A stretch of DNA of 61,214 nucleotides. Source: Pelagibacterales bacterium SAG-MED30 (GTDB lineage Bacteria; Pseudomonadota; Alphaproteobacteria; Pelagibacterales; Pelagibacteraceae). The notes under the pieces are model-generated. The model searched no databases. It saw nothing but the letters and a program-made list of their open reading frames with translations, and was not told the DNA's origin. The DNA lies in NCBI GenBank assembly GCA_014653775.1, contig JACWEA010000005.1, forward strand, positions 1 through 61,214, read 5' to 3'. A program made the position numbers and the translations under genes. Below are positions 53,140 through 61,214 of this stretch, one piece after another. The stretch's first letter is position 1. Each line of letters opens with the position of its first letter.

Positions 53140-54431
53140 TATTTCAAAACTCTTCTGAAGATTAGGTTTACATTTTTAAAATGTTTAGAATAACTAAAAA
53201 TTGATCTTAATTTTTTTGGCGAAATATTACTCATTATATATTTGTCAGATTGAATTACATTAAACAAATCCAAGTTTTCAGCAAAACATTTTTTCGCATA
53301 ACTTTGAACCATTTTATAAGACTTTTCTCTACTCAACCCAGATTTGGTAAGCTCTAGCATTAGTTCCTGAGAAAAAATTAAACCTTTTGTAATATTCAAA
53401 TTTTCTAGCATTTTTTTTGGATAAACAATCATATTATCTAAAATATTTGTTAATCTTACTAACGCAAAATCTAAAGTTATATTAGCGTCAGGACCTATAT
53501 TTCTTTCTACACTTGAGTGAGAAATATCTCTTTCATGCCATAAAGCAATATTTTCCAAAGCTGGTATTACGTTGCTTCTAACTAACCTCGCAAGTCCAGT
53601 TAAATTTTCACTTAAAATTGGATTTTTTTTATGTGGCATAGCTGAAGAGCCTTTTTGATTTTTGGAGAAGTATTCTTGAATTTCATAAACTTCAGTTCTT
53701 TGTAAATGTCTAATTTCAGTAGCAATTCTTTCAATAGAACCAGCTATAATTCCTAATATTGAAAAATAAAATGCATGACGGTCTCTTGGGATAATTTGGG
53801 TTGAAATAGGCTCTATTTTTAAACCAAGTTTTTTTGCAACATGTTTTTCAACGTTTGGATTAATATTTGCAAAAGTTCCAACAGCACCTGATATTGCACA
53901 AGTGGATACCTCATCAATAGCATTAACTAATCTTTTTCTATTTCTTTTAAATTCCTCATAAAAAGAAGCTAGCTTTAAACCAAAAGTGATAGGTTCTGCA
54001 TGTATACCATGGCTTCTTCCAATACATGGAGTAAATTTATATTTTTTTGCCTTTTTTTTAATTACTTTTAAGATTTGATCCAAATCCTTAAGAATTATTT
54101 TGCCCGATTGAACTAACTGAATATTAAAACTTGTATCCAAAACATCTGAAGAAGTCATTCCTAGGTGAAGATATCTTGCTTTTATTCCAGCTTTTTCTGT
54201 GACAGACGTTAAAAAAGCAATAACATCATGTTTTACCTGTGTTTCAATTTGCTGAATTCTTTTTACATTTATTTTAGCTTTTTTTCTAACAGTAGAAGAG
54301 ACTCCTTTCGGGATTTGGCCAAGTTTTTCCATAGCTTGGGCTGCAGCAATTTCTATATCTAGCCAAATTTTGTATTTATTTTCTTCTGACCAAATATCAG
54401 TTAATTCTTTTCGAGAGTATCTTTTTATCAT
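53139..54431 (-). CDS. purB: Adenylosuccinate lyase
   Basis: Acts twice in purine synthesis, cleaving SAICAR and adenylosuccinate. A 430-residue fumarase-superfamily protein with KHDVIAFLTSVTEKAG, LGMTSSDVLDT, IGRSHGIHAEPITFG, and the signature GSSAMPHKKNPILSE. I use ATG 54431; the frame also opens one codon upstream at TTG 54434, less likely. Three bases after the map stop. Confidence 0.95.
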   Translation of the reverse strand: MIKRYSRKELTDIWSEENKYKIWLDIEIAAAQAMEKLGQIPKGVSSTVRKKAKINVKRIQQIETQVKHDVIAFLTSVTEKAGIKARYLHLGMTSSDVLDTSFNIQLVQSGKIILKDLDQILKVIKKKAKKYKFTPCIGRSHGIHAEPITFGLKLASFYEEFKRNRKRLVNAIDEVSTCAISGAVGTFANINPNVEKHVAKKLGLKIEPISTQIIPRDRHAFYFSILGIIAGSIERIATEIRHLQRTEVYEIQEYFSKNQKGSSAMPHKKNPILSENLTGLARLVRSNVIPALENIALWHERDISHSSVERNIGPDANITLDFALVRLTNILDNMIVYPKKMLENLNITKGLIFSQELMLELTKSGLSREKSYKMVQSYAKKCFAENLDLFNVIQSDKYIMSNISPKKLRSIFSYSKHFKNVNLIFRRVLK

Positions 54432-54434
54432 CAA

Positions 54435-55208
54435 TTATAAGTAAGGAGGCTTTGAATATCCTTTAGCAGATTCTGTGAATATTTCATAACCATTTTCTGT
54501 AATTCCTAATGTATGTTCAAATTGTGCAGATAAAGATTTATCTTTTGTAACCGCAGTCCATCCGTCATCAAGCATTTTTGTAGCAAATTTTCCTTCGTTG
54601 ATCATCGGTTCAATAGTAAAAGTCATTCCAGGTATTAATTCCATGCCAGTATTTTTACTTCCATAGTGTAATATATTTGGAGGTTCATGAAATGTATTGC
54701 TAATTCCATGTCCACAAAAATCCCTTACTACAGAAAAACCTTTTTCTTCTATATAAGATTGTATTTCATATCCTATATCGCCAAGTTTAATTCCAGGTTT
54801 TAAAATTTTAATTGCTCTCATCATAGACTCATAAGTAGCATCTACAAGATTTTTTAGTTTCACTGAGGTTTTTCCAACACAAAACATTCTGCTAGTGTCC
54901 CCATAATGTTCATTTATAATTGCAGTAACATCAACATTTATAGCATCTCCTTCTACTAAAATTCTATTTTCAGAAGGAATCCCATGACAAACAACATGAT
55001 TTAAAGATGTACATAAAGATTTTTTAAAACCTCTATAAAAAAGGGGAGCTGAATATCCACCATGATCTCTTATAAATTCATAACCTAATTTATCAATGTA
55101 ATCGGTTGATACACCCTCTTTAACGTTTTCAGTTAACATGTCCAGAGTTCTTGCAGCTAAATTTCCCGCAATTCTCATTTTCTCAAATTTTTCAGAGTAA
55201 TTATTCAT
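54435..55208 (-). CDS. map: Methionine aminopeptidase, type I
   Basis: Removes N-terminal Met from new proteins. A 257-residue pita-bread enzyme with metal ligands visible in INVDVTAIINEHYGDTSRMF, FCGHGISNTFHEPPNI and MTFTIEPMINEGK, and VCHGIPSENRILVEGDA with the substrate His. It heads the purine operon and is close to the alphaproteobacterial type of about 255-270 residues. Confidence 0.95.
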   Translation of the reverse strand: MNNYSEKFEKMRIAGNLAARTLDMLTENVKEGVSTDYIDKLGYEFIRDHGGYSAPLFYRGFKKSLCTSLNHVVCHGIPSENRILVEGDAINVDVTAIINEHYGDTSRMFCVGKTSVKLKNLVDATYESMMRAIKILKPGIKLGDIGYEIQSYIEEKGFSVVRDFCGHGISNTFHEPPNILHYGSKNTGMELIPGMTFTIEPMINEGKFATKMLDDGWTAVTKDKSLSAQFEHTLGITENGYEIFTESAKGYSKPPYL

Positions 55209-55293
55209 AAAAAATTTTTAATTTTTTCGTAATTTGTGATACTTAATAATTTAAAAAATATCTGATAAGTTATAGTAATATTATATCCTGATT

Positions 55294-56904
55294 ATGAGTA
55301 AAAATGAATTAAAAATTTTAGACTGTACATTGAGAGATGGTGGTTATTACAATAATTGGGACTTTTCAAAAGAACTTATAGAAGATTATCTTGAGGCCAT
55401 GTCAGCTGCAAAAGTTGAACACGTTGAGCTAGGTTTTAGATTTTTTAAAAAAGATATTTATTTAGGACCATGCGCCTATACAACACCATTTTTTTTAGAA
55501 ACATTAAATATTCCAAAAAATTTAAAAATTGGAATTATGATTAATGCAAAAGATATAATTTCAAATAATTTATCAAAATCTGAAATAAATAAAAATTTTT
55601 TTGAACTATCAAAAAAAAAGAAAATATCTTTTATTCGATTTGCCTGTCATGCAAGTGAAGTTTCAAAAATTGTTCCTTTATGTAACCAACTTAATAAAAA
55701 AAAAATATTAACTGCTATAAATCTTATGCAAATTTCTGAAATAAATAATTCTGAAATTGACCGGATTACAAAATTAGTTGCTAAATCAAAATTAGATGTA
55801 TTTTACTTTGCAGATAGCTTAGGTAATTTAGAACCACAAGATATTGTTCGTATTTCAAATTTGATTAAAAAAAATTGGAAAAAAGAAATAGGTTTTCATG
55901 CACACGATAATATGAGTAGGGCATTAATAAATGGAGTAGCAGCATTTAATAATGGTATAAATTGGATAGATAGCACAGTCACAGGAATGGGAAGGGGAGC
56001 TGGTAATATACAGACAGAGTTTGCCCTTTTGCAATTTTCGAAATATTTGAAAAAAAATTCCGATATTTCTTTACTGCTCAAACTTATTGAACAAAGATTT
56101 AATCCAATGAAAGCTAAATATAAATGGGGTACTAATCCATATTATTATTTAGCCGGCCAACATAAAATTCATCCAACATTTATTCAAAGTATGATAACTG
56201 AATTAAAATTAGAACCATTAGAACTTTTATCAGCTATTGACAATTTGAAAAAGGGTGATGGAAAAAATTTTAATAAAAATCTAATTGAAGTAGGTAATAA
56301 TTTATATCAAGGAAAAACCTCTGGTACTTGGAATCCATATCAATTAATAAAAGGTAGAGATGTTCTGATAATTGGATCTGGGCCTAGTTCTCACAAACAT
56401 TCAAAAGCAATAGAAAACTTTATTGAGAAAAAAAAACCTTTTGTAATTGCTCTAAATACTCAAAAAACAATAAATGAAAAACTTATTAATTTAAGGGTTT
56501 GTTGTCATACATTAAGAGTAATGTCTGATATTAATATTTTTAAAAAGATAACTCAACCTTTAGCTTTACCACTTGATAGATTACCAATTCATCAAAAGGA
56601 AAAATTCAAAAATTTAAAAACATATAATTATGGACTAGAGGTTAAAACTGGAAAGTTTTCTTTTGGAAAAACATCTTCAATTGCACCAAATTCATTAACA
56701 ATAGTTTATGCTTTATCTATAGCTAATAGCGGTAAAGCAAAAAAAATATTTGTTTCAGGTTTAGATGGCTATCCAATGGAAAATCCAAGACGCCACGAGA
56801 TGGATGAGACATTAAGAATCTATTTTTCCTCAAAAAAAAGATCTGAATTAATTTCGATCACTCCCTCACGTTATAAAATAAAATCGTCTTCAGTTTACGC
56901 TTAA
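55294..56904 (+). CDS. DRE-TIM aldolase fused to a nucleotide-binding-like C-terminal domain
   Basis: A 536-residue two-part protein. Residues 5-300 form an HMGL-like aldolase domain: ILDCTLRDGGYYNNWDF holds the DRE-type active-site Asp and GFHAHDNMSRALINGVAAF the metal HxH, as in 4-hydroxy-2-oxovalerate aldolases. After an interdomain linker, residues 345-536 start VLIIGSGPSSHKHSKAIENF, a glycine-rich loop like the MptE/DUF115 group, and end with VSGLDGYPMENPRRHEMDE. Similar fusions occur in surface-glycan loci. It may make a carbon-chain-extended acid or sugar precursor. Followed by a radical SAM gene. Reaction not known. Confidence 0.72.
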   Translation: MSKNELKILDCTLRDGGYYNNWDFSKELIEDYLEAMSAAKVEHVELGFRFFKKDIYLGPCAYTTPFFLETLNIPKNLKIGIMINAKDIISNNLSKSEINKNFFELSKKKKISFIRFACHASEVSKIVPLCNQLNKKKILTAINLMQISEINNSEIDRITKLVAKSKLDVFYFADSLGNLEPQDIVRISNLIKKNWKKEIGFHAHDNMSRALINGVAAFNNGINWIDSTVTGMGRGAGNIQTEFALLQFSKYLKKNSDISLLLKLIEQRFNPMKAKYKWGTNPYYYLAGQHKIHPTFIQSMITELKLEPLELLSAIDNLKKGDGKNFNKNLIEVGNNLYQGKTSGTWNPYQLIKGRDVLIIGSGPSSHKHSKAIENFIEKKKPFVIALNTQKTINEKLINLRVCCHTLRVMSDINIFKKITQPLALPLDRLPIHQKEKFKNLKTYNYGLEVKTGKFSFGKTSSIAPNSLTIVYALSIANSGKAKKIFVSGLDGYPMENPRRHEMDETLRIYFSSKKRSELISITPSRYKIKSSSVYA

Positions 56905-56968
56905 AAAAACAAATCTAGTTTTAAATATCTAAATTCTCTATAAATGACGATTTTTTAAATTGCTTTTA

Positions 56969-56994
56969 TAAGGAGTTTATTATAAATGATCTAG
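56969..56994 (+). promoter_or_regulatory. Shine-Dalgarno plus three-codon ORF (ATG ATC TAG) ahead of the radical SAM gene
   Basis: TAAGGAG at 56969-56975 is ten bases from ATG 56986, which opens a Met-Ile-stop frame. The stop ends one base before ATG 56996 of the radical SAM protein, 20 bases from the Shine-Dalgarno. Translation may start on the mini-ORF and restart at 56996. It could also be chance. Confidence 0.4.
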
Positions 56995-56995
56995 A

Positions 56996-58585
56996 ATGCT
57001 AAAGTCGCCATTTACTGCTAGAAAAAAAAAGGATTTTAAAATTTTAATTTTCTATCCAAATCTACATATGAGCGCACTTATGCCTCAATCAGTGGGAATA
57101 TTTACAGCCTTACTTAAAAGAGAAGGATACACCCTAGATCTTTTTGATTGTACTTACTATTTAGATGCTGACATTGAAGAACAAGGTATTGGTAAAAATA
57201 CCAATGCGGAAAAAGTTATTAATAGAAATGTTAGAAAATTTGATGATAAAATTTGGCAAGGAAAAGGTATTGCACCCAAAATTGGTATTGAAAAAGATTT
57301 TAAAAATAAAATTTCGACTTTTCAACCTGACTTGATACTAGTTTCAGTTTTAGAAAGTACTTATTTTTTAGCAATAAATTTGCTTAACTCAATCCCTGAG
57401 AAAGATAGAAAATTTAAAACTCTTTTTGGAGGTGTATTTGCAACTTATGCATCTGATAAAGTAATTAAAAATGATCTTGTTGATTATGTTTGTAGAGGTG
57501 AGGGTGAAGGAGCTGTAGTTGAAATGGCTAATGCTCTAAGTTCGGGAGAACGAATTGATCAAATCAAAAATTTTACAGTTAAAGGAGAGGGAAATATTTA
57601 CAAAAATGGAATGCGAGCGCCGATAGATTTAGATACTGTGCCAATACCTGACTGGGATTTGTTCGAAAAAGGCAGTTTGTACAGACCAATGCAAGGTGAG
57701 ATATGGAGAGCAGTTGGATTAGAGACACAAAGAGGATGTCCTTACACTTGTACTTTTTGTAATTCACCATCAAATAACGTTGAATATAAAGCTGAGACAG
57801 GTGGAAGATTTCATAGAAAAAAAAGTATGAGTAGATTGAAAAAAGAATTAGATTTTTTAGTTAAAAAATATGATCCAAATTTAATTTATTTTGTCGTGGA
57901 CACATTTTTAGCAATGTCAAATAAAGAATTTGATGAACTAAAAGAATTATATTCTGATTACAAAATACCTTTTTGGATGAACACACGCGCAGAGACAATA
58001 ACTGAGCACAGGGCAGCAGGATTAGAAGAAATGAATATGTTAAGAATGAATATTGGAATTGAACATGGAAATTATGATTATAGAAGAAGTTATCTTAAAA
58101 GGAATGTTAAAGACGATGTTCAGATAAGAGCTTTTGAAATTGCTGCTGAGCACAAGTATAATTCATGTGCCAATAGTATTATTGGTATGCCAGATGAAAC
58201 AAGAGATTTAATATTTGATACAATAAATTTTGTTAGAAAATTACCTGATAATGTTGATGCCACTGGTGCATTTATTTTTGCACCTTTTCATGGCACGCCA
58301 TTAAGAGAACTTGCAGTTCAAAAAGGTTATATTAAAGATGATCTAATATGTACATCTTCAATTACTAATGAAAGTCTCTTAACAATGCCTACTATTTCAG
58401 CAAATGAAATCCATGGTTTGGCTAGAACTTTTAGTTTTTATACTAAATTCCCAAAAGAAAGATGGCCAGAAATTAAAATTGCAGAACAAGATAATGAAGT
58501 GGGTAATGCTATGATGGCTAAACTAGGAAAAGAGTTTGATAGTAATTATAGACCTACTGTTACTGCTTCAGACCTACACGACTAA
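56996..58585 (+). CDS. B12-binding-domain radical SAM protein
   Basis: A 529-residue class B radical SAM enzyme. Residues 15-190 form a cobalamin-binding-like Rossmann domain (ILIFYPNLHMSALMPQSVGIF; LFGGVFATYASDKVI). The radical SAM core has GLETQRGCPYTCTFCNSPS with the CxxxCxxC cluster near residue 250, then FVVDTFLAMSNKEFDEL and GMPDETRDLIFDTI. Family members methylate unreactive carbons or rearrange rings. A B12 receptor gene and riboswitch lie close by. The substrate is unknown; pairing with the aldolase upstream suggests a shared small-molecule or glycan pathway. Confidence 0.82.
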   Translation: MLKSPFTARKKKDFKILIFYPNLHMSALMPQSVGIFTALLKREGYTLDLFDCTYYLDADIEEQGIGKNTNAEKVINRNVRKFDDKIWQGKGIAPKIGIEKDFKNKISTFQPDLILVSVLESTYFLAINLLNSIPEKDRKFKTLFGGVFATYASDKVIKNDLVDYVCRGEGEGAVVEMANALSSGERIDQIKNFTVKGEGNIYKNGMRAPIDLDTVPIPDWDLFEKGSLYRPMQGEIWRAVGLETQRGCPYTCTFCNSPSNNVEYKAETGGRFHRKKSMSRLKKELDFLVKKYDPNLIYFVVDTFLAMSNKEFDELKELYSDYKIPFWMNTRAETITEHRAAGLEEMNMLRMNIGIEHGNYDYRRSYLKRNVKDDVQIRAFEIAAEHKYNSCANSIIGMPDETRDLIFDTINFVRKLPDNVDATGAFIFAPFHGTPLRELAVQKGYIKDDLICTSSITNESLLTMPTISANEIHGLARTFSFYTKFPKERWPEIKIAEQDNEVGNAMMAKLGKEFDSNYRPTVTASDLHD

Positions 58586-59063
58586 AAAGCTGTTTAATAT
58601 ACATTTTTCTTTTGATTAAAATTTCAATTATACTTGAAAAGATTATTGTCGAAACAAGAGTATTTCCTAAAAAGGGTAAAGCTAATATATAGCAAGTTAT
58701 TAAACCATTTAAAGTATAACCATAAGATCCAAGAGACCAAACACCAAAATTTGTTACTATAAAAAAAATAACCACTCCTAGTAAACATCCAAAAATTCTA
58801 TTTTTTGTATTAGTTAAGAAAAATCTAGATATTAATCCTATAAAAATTACACTTCCCCACGTAAATAAAGTTAATCCATGAAGGCCAATAAATAAATCTG
58901 TTATAGCAAAACTTAGAATGAGTGCAGGGATATATCTAAGACCTAGTATTGCTGGCACGTAGAAACTTAAAGCTAATAAACTAGTAAAGTTTGGTGGGTG
59001 AGGAATAAATCTACTCGCAGCTAATGCTAAAAATATTCCAATAGAAATTTTTAAGTATTTCAC
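58560..59063 (-). CDS. DUF6580 membrane protein, possible B12 transporter component
   Basis: A 167-residue integral membrane protein with five or six hydrophobic segments. AASRFIPHPPNFTSLLALSFY near residue 20 and ALILSFAITDLFIGLHGL match the DUF6580 family, whose shape resembles ECF-transporter S components. It lies downstream of the BtuB-like receptor on the same strand with a 75-base gap, behind the cobalamin riboswitch, so it may move cobalamin or a precursor across the inner membrane. Its end overlaps that of the radical SAM gene tail-to-tail by 26 bases. Role inferred from context. Confidence 0.65.
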   Translation of the reverse strand: MKYLKISIGIFLALAASRFIPHPPNFTSLLALSFYVPAILGLRYIPALILSFAITDLFIGLHGLTLFTWGSVIFIGLISRFFLTNTKNRIFGCLLGVVIFFIVTNFGVWSLGSYGYTLNGLITCYILALPFLGNTLVSTIIFSSIIEILIKRKMYIKQLFSRVGLKQ

Positions 59064-59138
59064 AATATATATTTTATCTAATGTATTGTTAATTACAAGA
59101 TCTTAAGACTAATCTTATTTAGCTATAAATAGTTTCCA

Positions 59139-61052
59139 TTAATAAGCAATTTTTAAACCAATATTCATTGCTCTGGGTTGTCCAGAATACAGAAATGCAT
59201 GTTCGTAATGTTTATCAAATAAATTTTTAATAGAAAAATTAAGATTATAATTATCATAAATTTTATAAGTACTTTTTAGATCAACTAAAAAATATTCATC
59301 AAGAATTTGATCTTTAAAATCATAGTCAGTCCCGGCATAATCTCTTGTCCGACCTCTATATGTAAAAAATAATGAGCTATCCCAATTTCTGTTGAACTGA
59401 TAATTGATTTTTGAGCTTAATGCATGGATTGGAATACGAACCATTGCACTTTCAAGCCAACCATGTCCTGAGTCTAGACAAGAAGTGTATCCCCACATAT
59501 CTTTTTCTGGTTTATCACAGTCCATACCAGAATAACTTTTTGTAAAAGTATAATTAAAACCAATATTCAACTTATCATTATTATTCCAGTTAGAAGCTAG
59601 TTCTATCCCTTTACTTGTATTTTCTGCACCAGGTACATTATCTTGAAAGTTAGTAATATTTGATCCCATAATAGGATCTTCCACAAGAATATCAAAGTAA
59701 GTAACATTTAAATTAAGATTTAAAGAGTCTAAATAAGTTTCATAACCAATATCAAAACTTGTGGTTTTTTCCGCATGAATGCTTTCTCCATTTTGATTTG
59801 TCCAGGCATATTCACCAGATTCATATATTGCAGGAAATAGAAAGCCAGTTCCATAAGAAGTTCTAATTTTACTATTATTGTCTAAGTTATAAGCCCCAGA
59901 AACTCTATATGATTGCTCATCACCAGAAAGAGTATGTCTATCATTCCTTCCTCCAATGGTTGCGTATAAATTTTCATATGGTCTAAATTGATAATCAATA
60001 TATTGAGAATGAATCTCTTCATCGTGTGTTTTGTTAATACCTGGATCTGTAGGGTACTTTGCTTTAAAGAACTCTGAATCTATTCCATAAATTATTTTAT
60101 TATCTAAATTAAAGTTATATTCTCCCAAATAAGTAAACATATTTTTAAAACCCTCATAAGTATTTTCTCTAGAATTGTATTTTGTTACCATTCTTGATGA
60201 TGCAGATTTATTAAAACTAAAAGTATTTTTAAACTTATTATTTGTGTTTATTAATTTTAAAATGTAATGAGCCTCGAAGTTATCTGATGAATTTTTTGTA
60301 TCATCTCTTCCATTTGTAGGTTCGTCATATTTCAAGTAACTATCTTTAAGAGTTAAATAATTTTCAATAGTATTATTTTCAGAAATTTTATAACCATAAT
60401 TTGCGTTTAAACTGTTGTTTTCGTATGGATCTTTTTCACTATCATTATTCATAGCTGATATTCCATCTGTTTTATAATAATTAAATCCAACAAAATAATT
60501 TTGTTTTTCATTAGCTCCATCAATTGAATAAAAAAAATCTTGTGAATTATTTTCACCAATTCTTGCTATAGCGTTTTGGTGATTGCCTAATTTTCCTTTT
60601 TTAGTAAAAATATTGATTGTTCCACCTACAGCACCATTACCATACAATGAACTTTGGCTACCTTTTAAAATTTCAATTCTTTCAATGCTATCTTTAAATA
60701 AACCTTCAGAATAAAATGAATTATCAGGAGTTGATGGATCATACATTTTTACACCATCTATATAAATAGTAGAGTAACGTTTCGGTAAACCTCGCATTTG
60801 AATTCCTGTATTAGTTCCAGTACCGCCTAATTGAAAAATATTCATACCTTGTGATTCATTGTTTAAAAGATCGGTTAAAAATGTGTCTGAGGATTTATTT
60901 ATATCTTCAGAGTCAATAACAGTAACTTGACTTCCAACAGAGCTATAAGATTGAGGAGATTTTCCTGCAGAAATTACAATTATTGGTATTTCTTTAGAAA
61001 AAATAGAAGTTGAAAATAGAATAAAGTATAAAAATACTAATGTTCTTAACAT
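59139..61052 (-). CDS. btuB: TonB-dependent outer-membrane receptor, BtuB-like
   Basis: A 637-residue outer-membrane receptor. ATG 61052 (MLRTLVFLYFILFSTSIFSK) gives a proper signal peptide, cut near residue 21, and a TonB-box-like PIIVISA. A TTG further upstream at 61082 is open, but an AAGGAAAAG motif lying between the two supports the ATG. The plug shows IQMRGLPKRYSTIYIDGVKM, IERIEILKGSQSSLYGNGAVGGTINIFTKKG; the barrel ends in an aromatic Tyr. The candidate cobalamin riboswitch upstream supports B12 as ligand. Confidence 0.87.
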   Translation of the reverse strand: MLRTLVFLYFILFSTSIFSKEIPIIVISAGKSPQSYSSVGSQVTVIDSEDINKSSDTFLTDLLNNESQGMNIFQLGGTGTNTGIQMRGLPKRYSTIYIDGVKMYDPSTPDNSFYSEGLFKDSIERIEILKGSQSSLYGNGAVGGTINIFTKKGKLGNHQNAIARIGENNSQDFFYSIDGANEKQNYFVGFNYYKTDGISAMNNDSEKDPYENNSLNANYGYKISENNTIENYLTLKDSYLKYDEPTNGRDDTKNSSDNFEAHYILKLINTNNKFKNTFSFNKSASSRMVTKYNSRENTYEGFKNMFTYLGEYNFNLDNKIIYGIDSEFFKAKYPTDPGINKTHDEEIHSQYIDYQFRPYENLYATIGGRNDRHTLSGDEQSYRVSGAYNLDNNSKIRTSYGTGFLFPAIYESGEYAWTNQNGESIHAEKTTSFDIGYETYLDSLNLNLNVTYFDILVEDPIMGSNITNFQDNVPGAENTSKGIELASNWNNNDKLNIGFNYTFTKSYSGMDCDKPEKDMWGYTSCLDSGHGWLESAMVRIPIHALSSKINYQFNRNWDSSLFFTYRGRTRDYAGTDYDFKDQILDEYFLVDLKSTYKIYDNYNLNFSIKNLFDKHYEHAFLYSGQPRAMNIGLKIAY

Positions 61053-61124
61053 CACAATAAAAATCTTTTCCTTAAATTCCAAATATTGGAATTAATTTAT
61101 TTAATGCCGATGTTAATTTAAAAT

Positions 61125-61214
61125 TGTAGAACTAGACTTTTCCTGGCCCTCATTCAACAGCGGACTATACTGGATGGTACTCGGACTTAACATTTTTTGT
61201 TTTACCGTTGCAGG
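61125..61214 (-). promoter_or_regulatory. Candidate cobalamin riboswitch (runs off the window)
   Basis: On the minus strand upstream of btuB, GGCCAGGAAAAGTC (61148-61135) resembles the B12 box GCCAGGARACC. It is preceded by GTCCGCTGTTGAATG, like the CCCGCxACTGT core, and by CGGTAAAAC near the edge. The order and spacing fit the conserved core of cobalamin riboswitches. The 5' part lies outside the window, so the fold cannot be completed. Controls btuB and probably DUF6580. Confidence 0.65.

Noticed and set aside
1-61214. CRISPR arrays, insertion sequences, prophage or toxin-antitoxin pairs
   Set aside because: No regularly spaced repeats, transposase or phage motifs were found on either strand.

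Overview
The window looks like a piece of a SAR11-type (Pelagibacterales) alphaproteobacterial genome. The DNA is very AT-rich and the proteins are rich in Lys, Ile and Asn. Genes are packed with overlapping starts and stops (TAATG, ATGA), and no stretch of 300 bases lacks a gene; the longest gaps are about 160-200 bases. Gene content fits streamlined marine alphaproteobacteria: an 814-residue dimethylglycine/sarcosine dehydrogenase-like protein, a methylcitrate cycle, PurS/PurQ/PurL, class II DAHP synthase and a stand-alone GlmU acetyltransferase domain. The taxonomic call is inference from content and composition. I saw no insertion sequence, prophage or CRISPR array.

Region by region. 1-1266: divergent sugar-nucleotide epimerases, one partial and one needing a -1 frameshift. 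1273-5040: demethylating dehydrogenase, a small membrane protein and GMP reductase. 5193-6141: tRNA-Met(CAT) with its promoter, and a methyltransferase starting seven bases after the tRNA. 6143-12185: a surface-glycan locus (rmlB-rmlA-rmlC, DUF4422, sugar C-methyltransferase, RmlD-like reductase, GT2). 12182-19262: adenine, methylthioadenosine and polyamine metabolism (apt, mtnP, TPR protein, mtnA, class II aldolase, SpeD-SpeE fusion), then an amino-acid-type ABC importer without its ATPase. 19302-22950: a second small glycan cluster. 22950-30709: housekeeping and redox genes, an MFS carrier, rpoZ, dusA, a TauE-type permease and phosphohexomutase. 30789-33830: class Ia ribonucleotide reductase behind a candidate pair of NrdR boxes. 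34466-37988: prpD-prpB-prpC. 38043-41244: a broken gph, the GlmU C-terminal domain and glmS. 41280-48671: aroF(II), nadE, cysS, cimA, DUF1989, trmJ, rpsD. 48674-55208: one long minus-strand run map-purB-purC-purS-purQ-purL-bolA-grxD. 55294-61214: an aldolase fusion, a B12-type radical SAM protein, a DUF6580 membrane protein and a BtuB-like receptor behind a candidate cobalamin riboswitch that runs off the window.

How the genes work together. The most coherent unit is 12182-16957: SpeD-SpeE would make spermidine and release methylthioadenosine, MtnP would split that into adenine and methylthioribose-1-phosphate, Apt would salvage the adenine, and MtnA plus a FucA-like aldolase would return carbon as DHAP. 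No mtnBCD/K methionine-regeneration genes are present here. The right end forms a possible B12 uptake-and-use island. The glycan locus has the enzymes expected for a C-methylated 6-deoxysugar.
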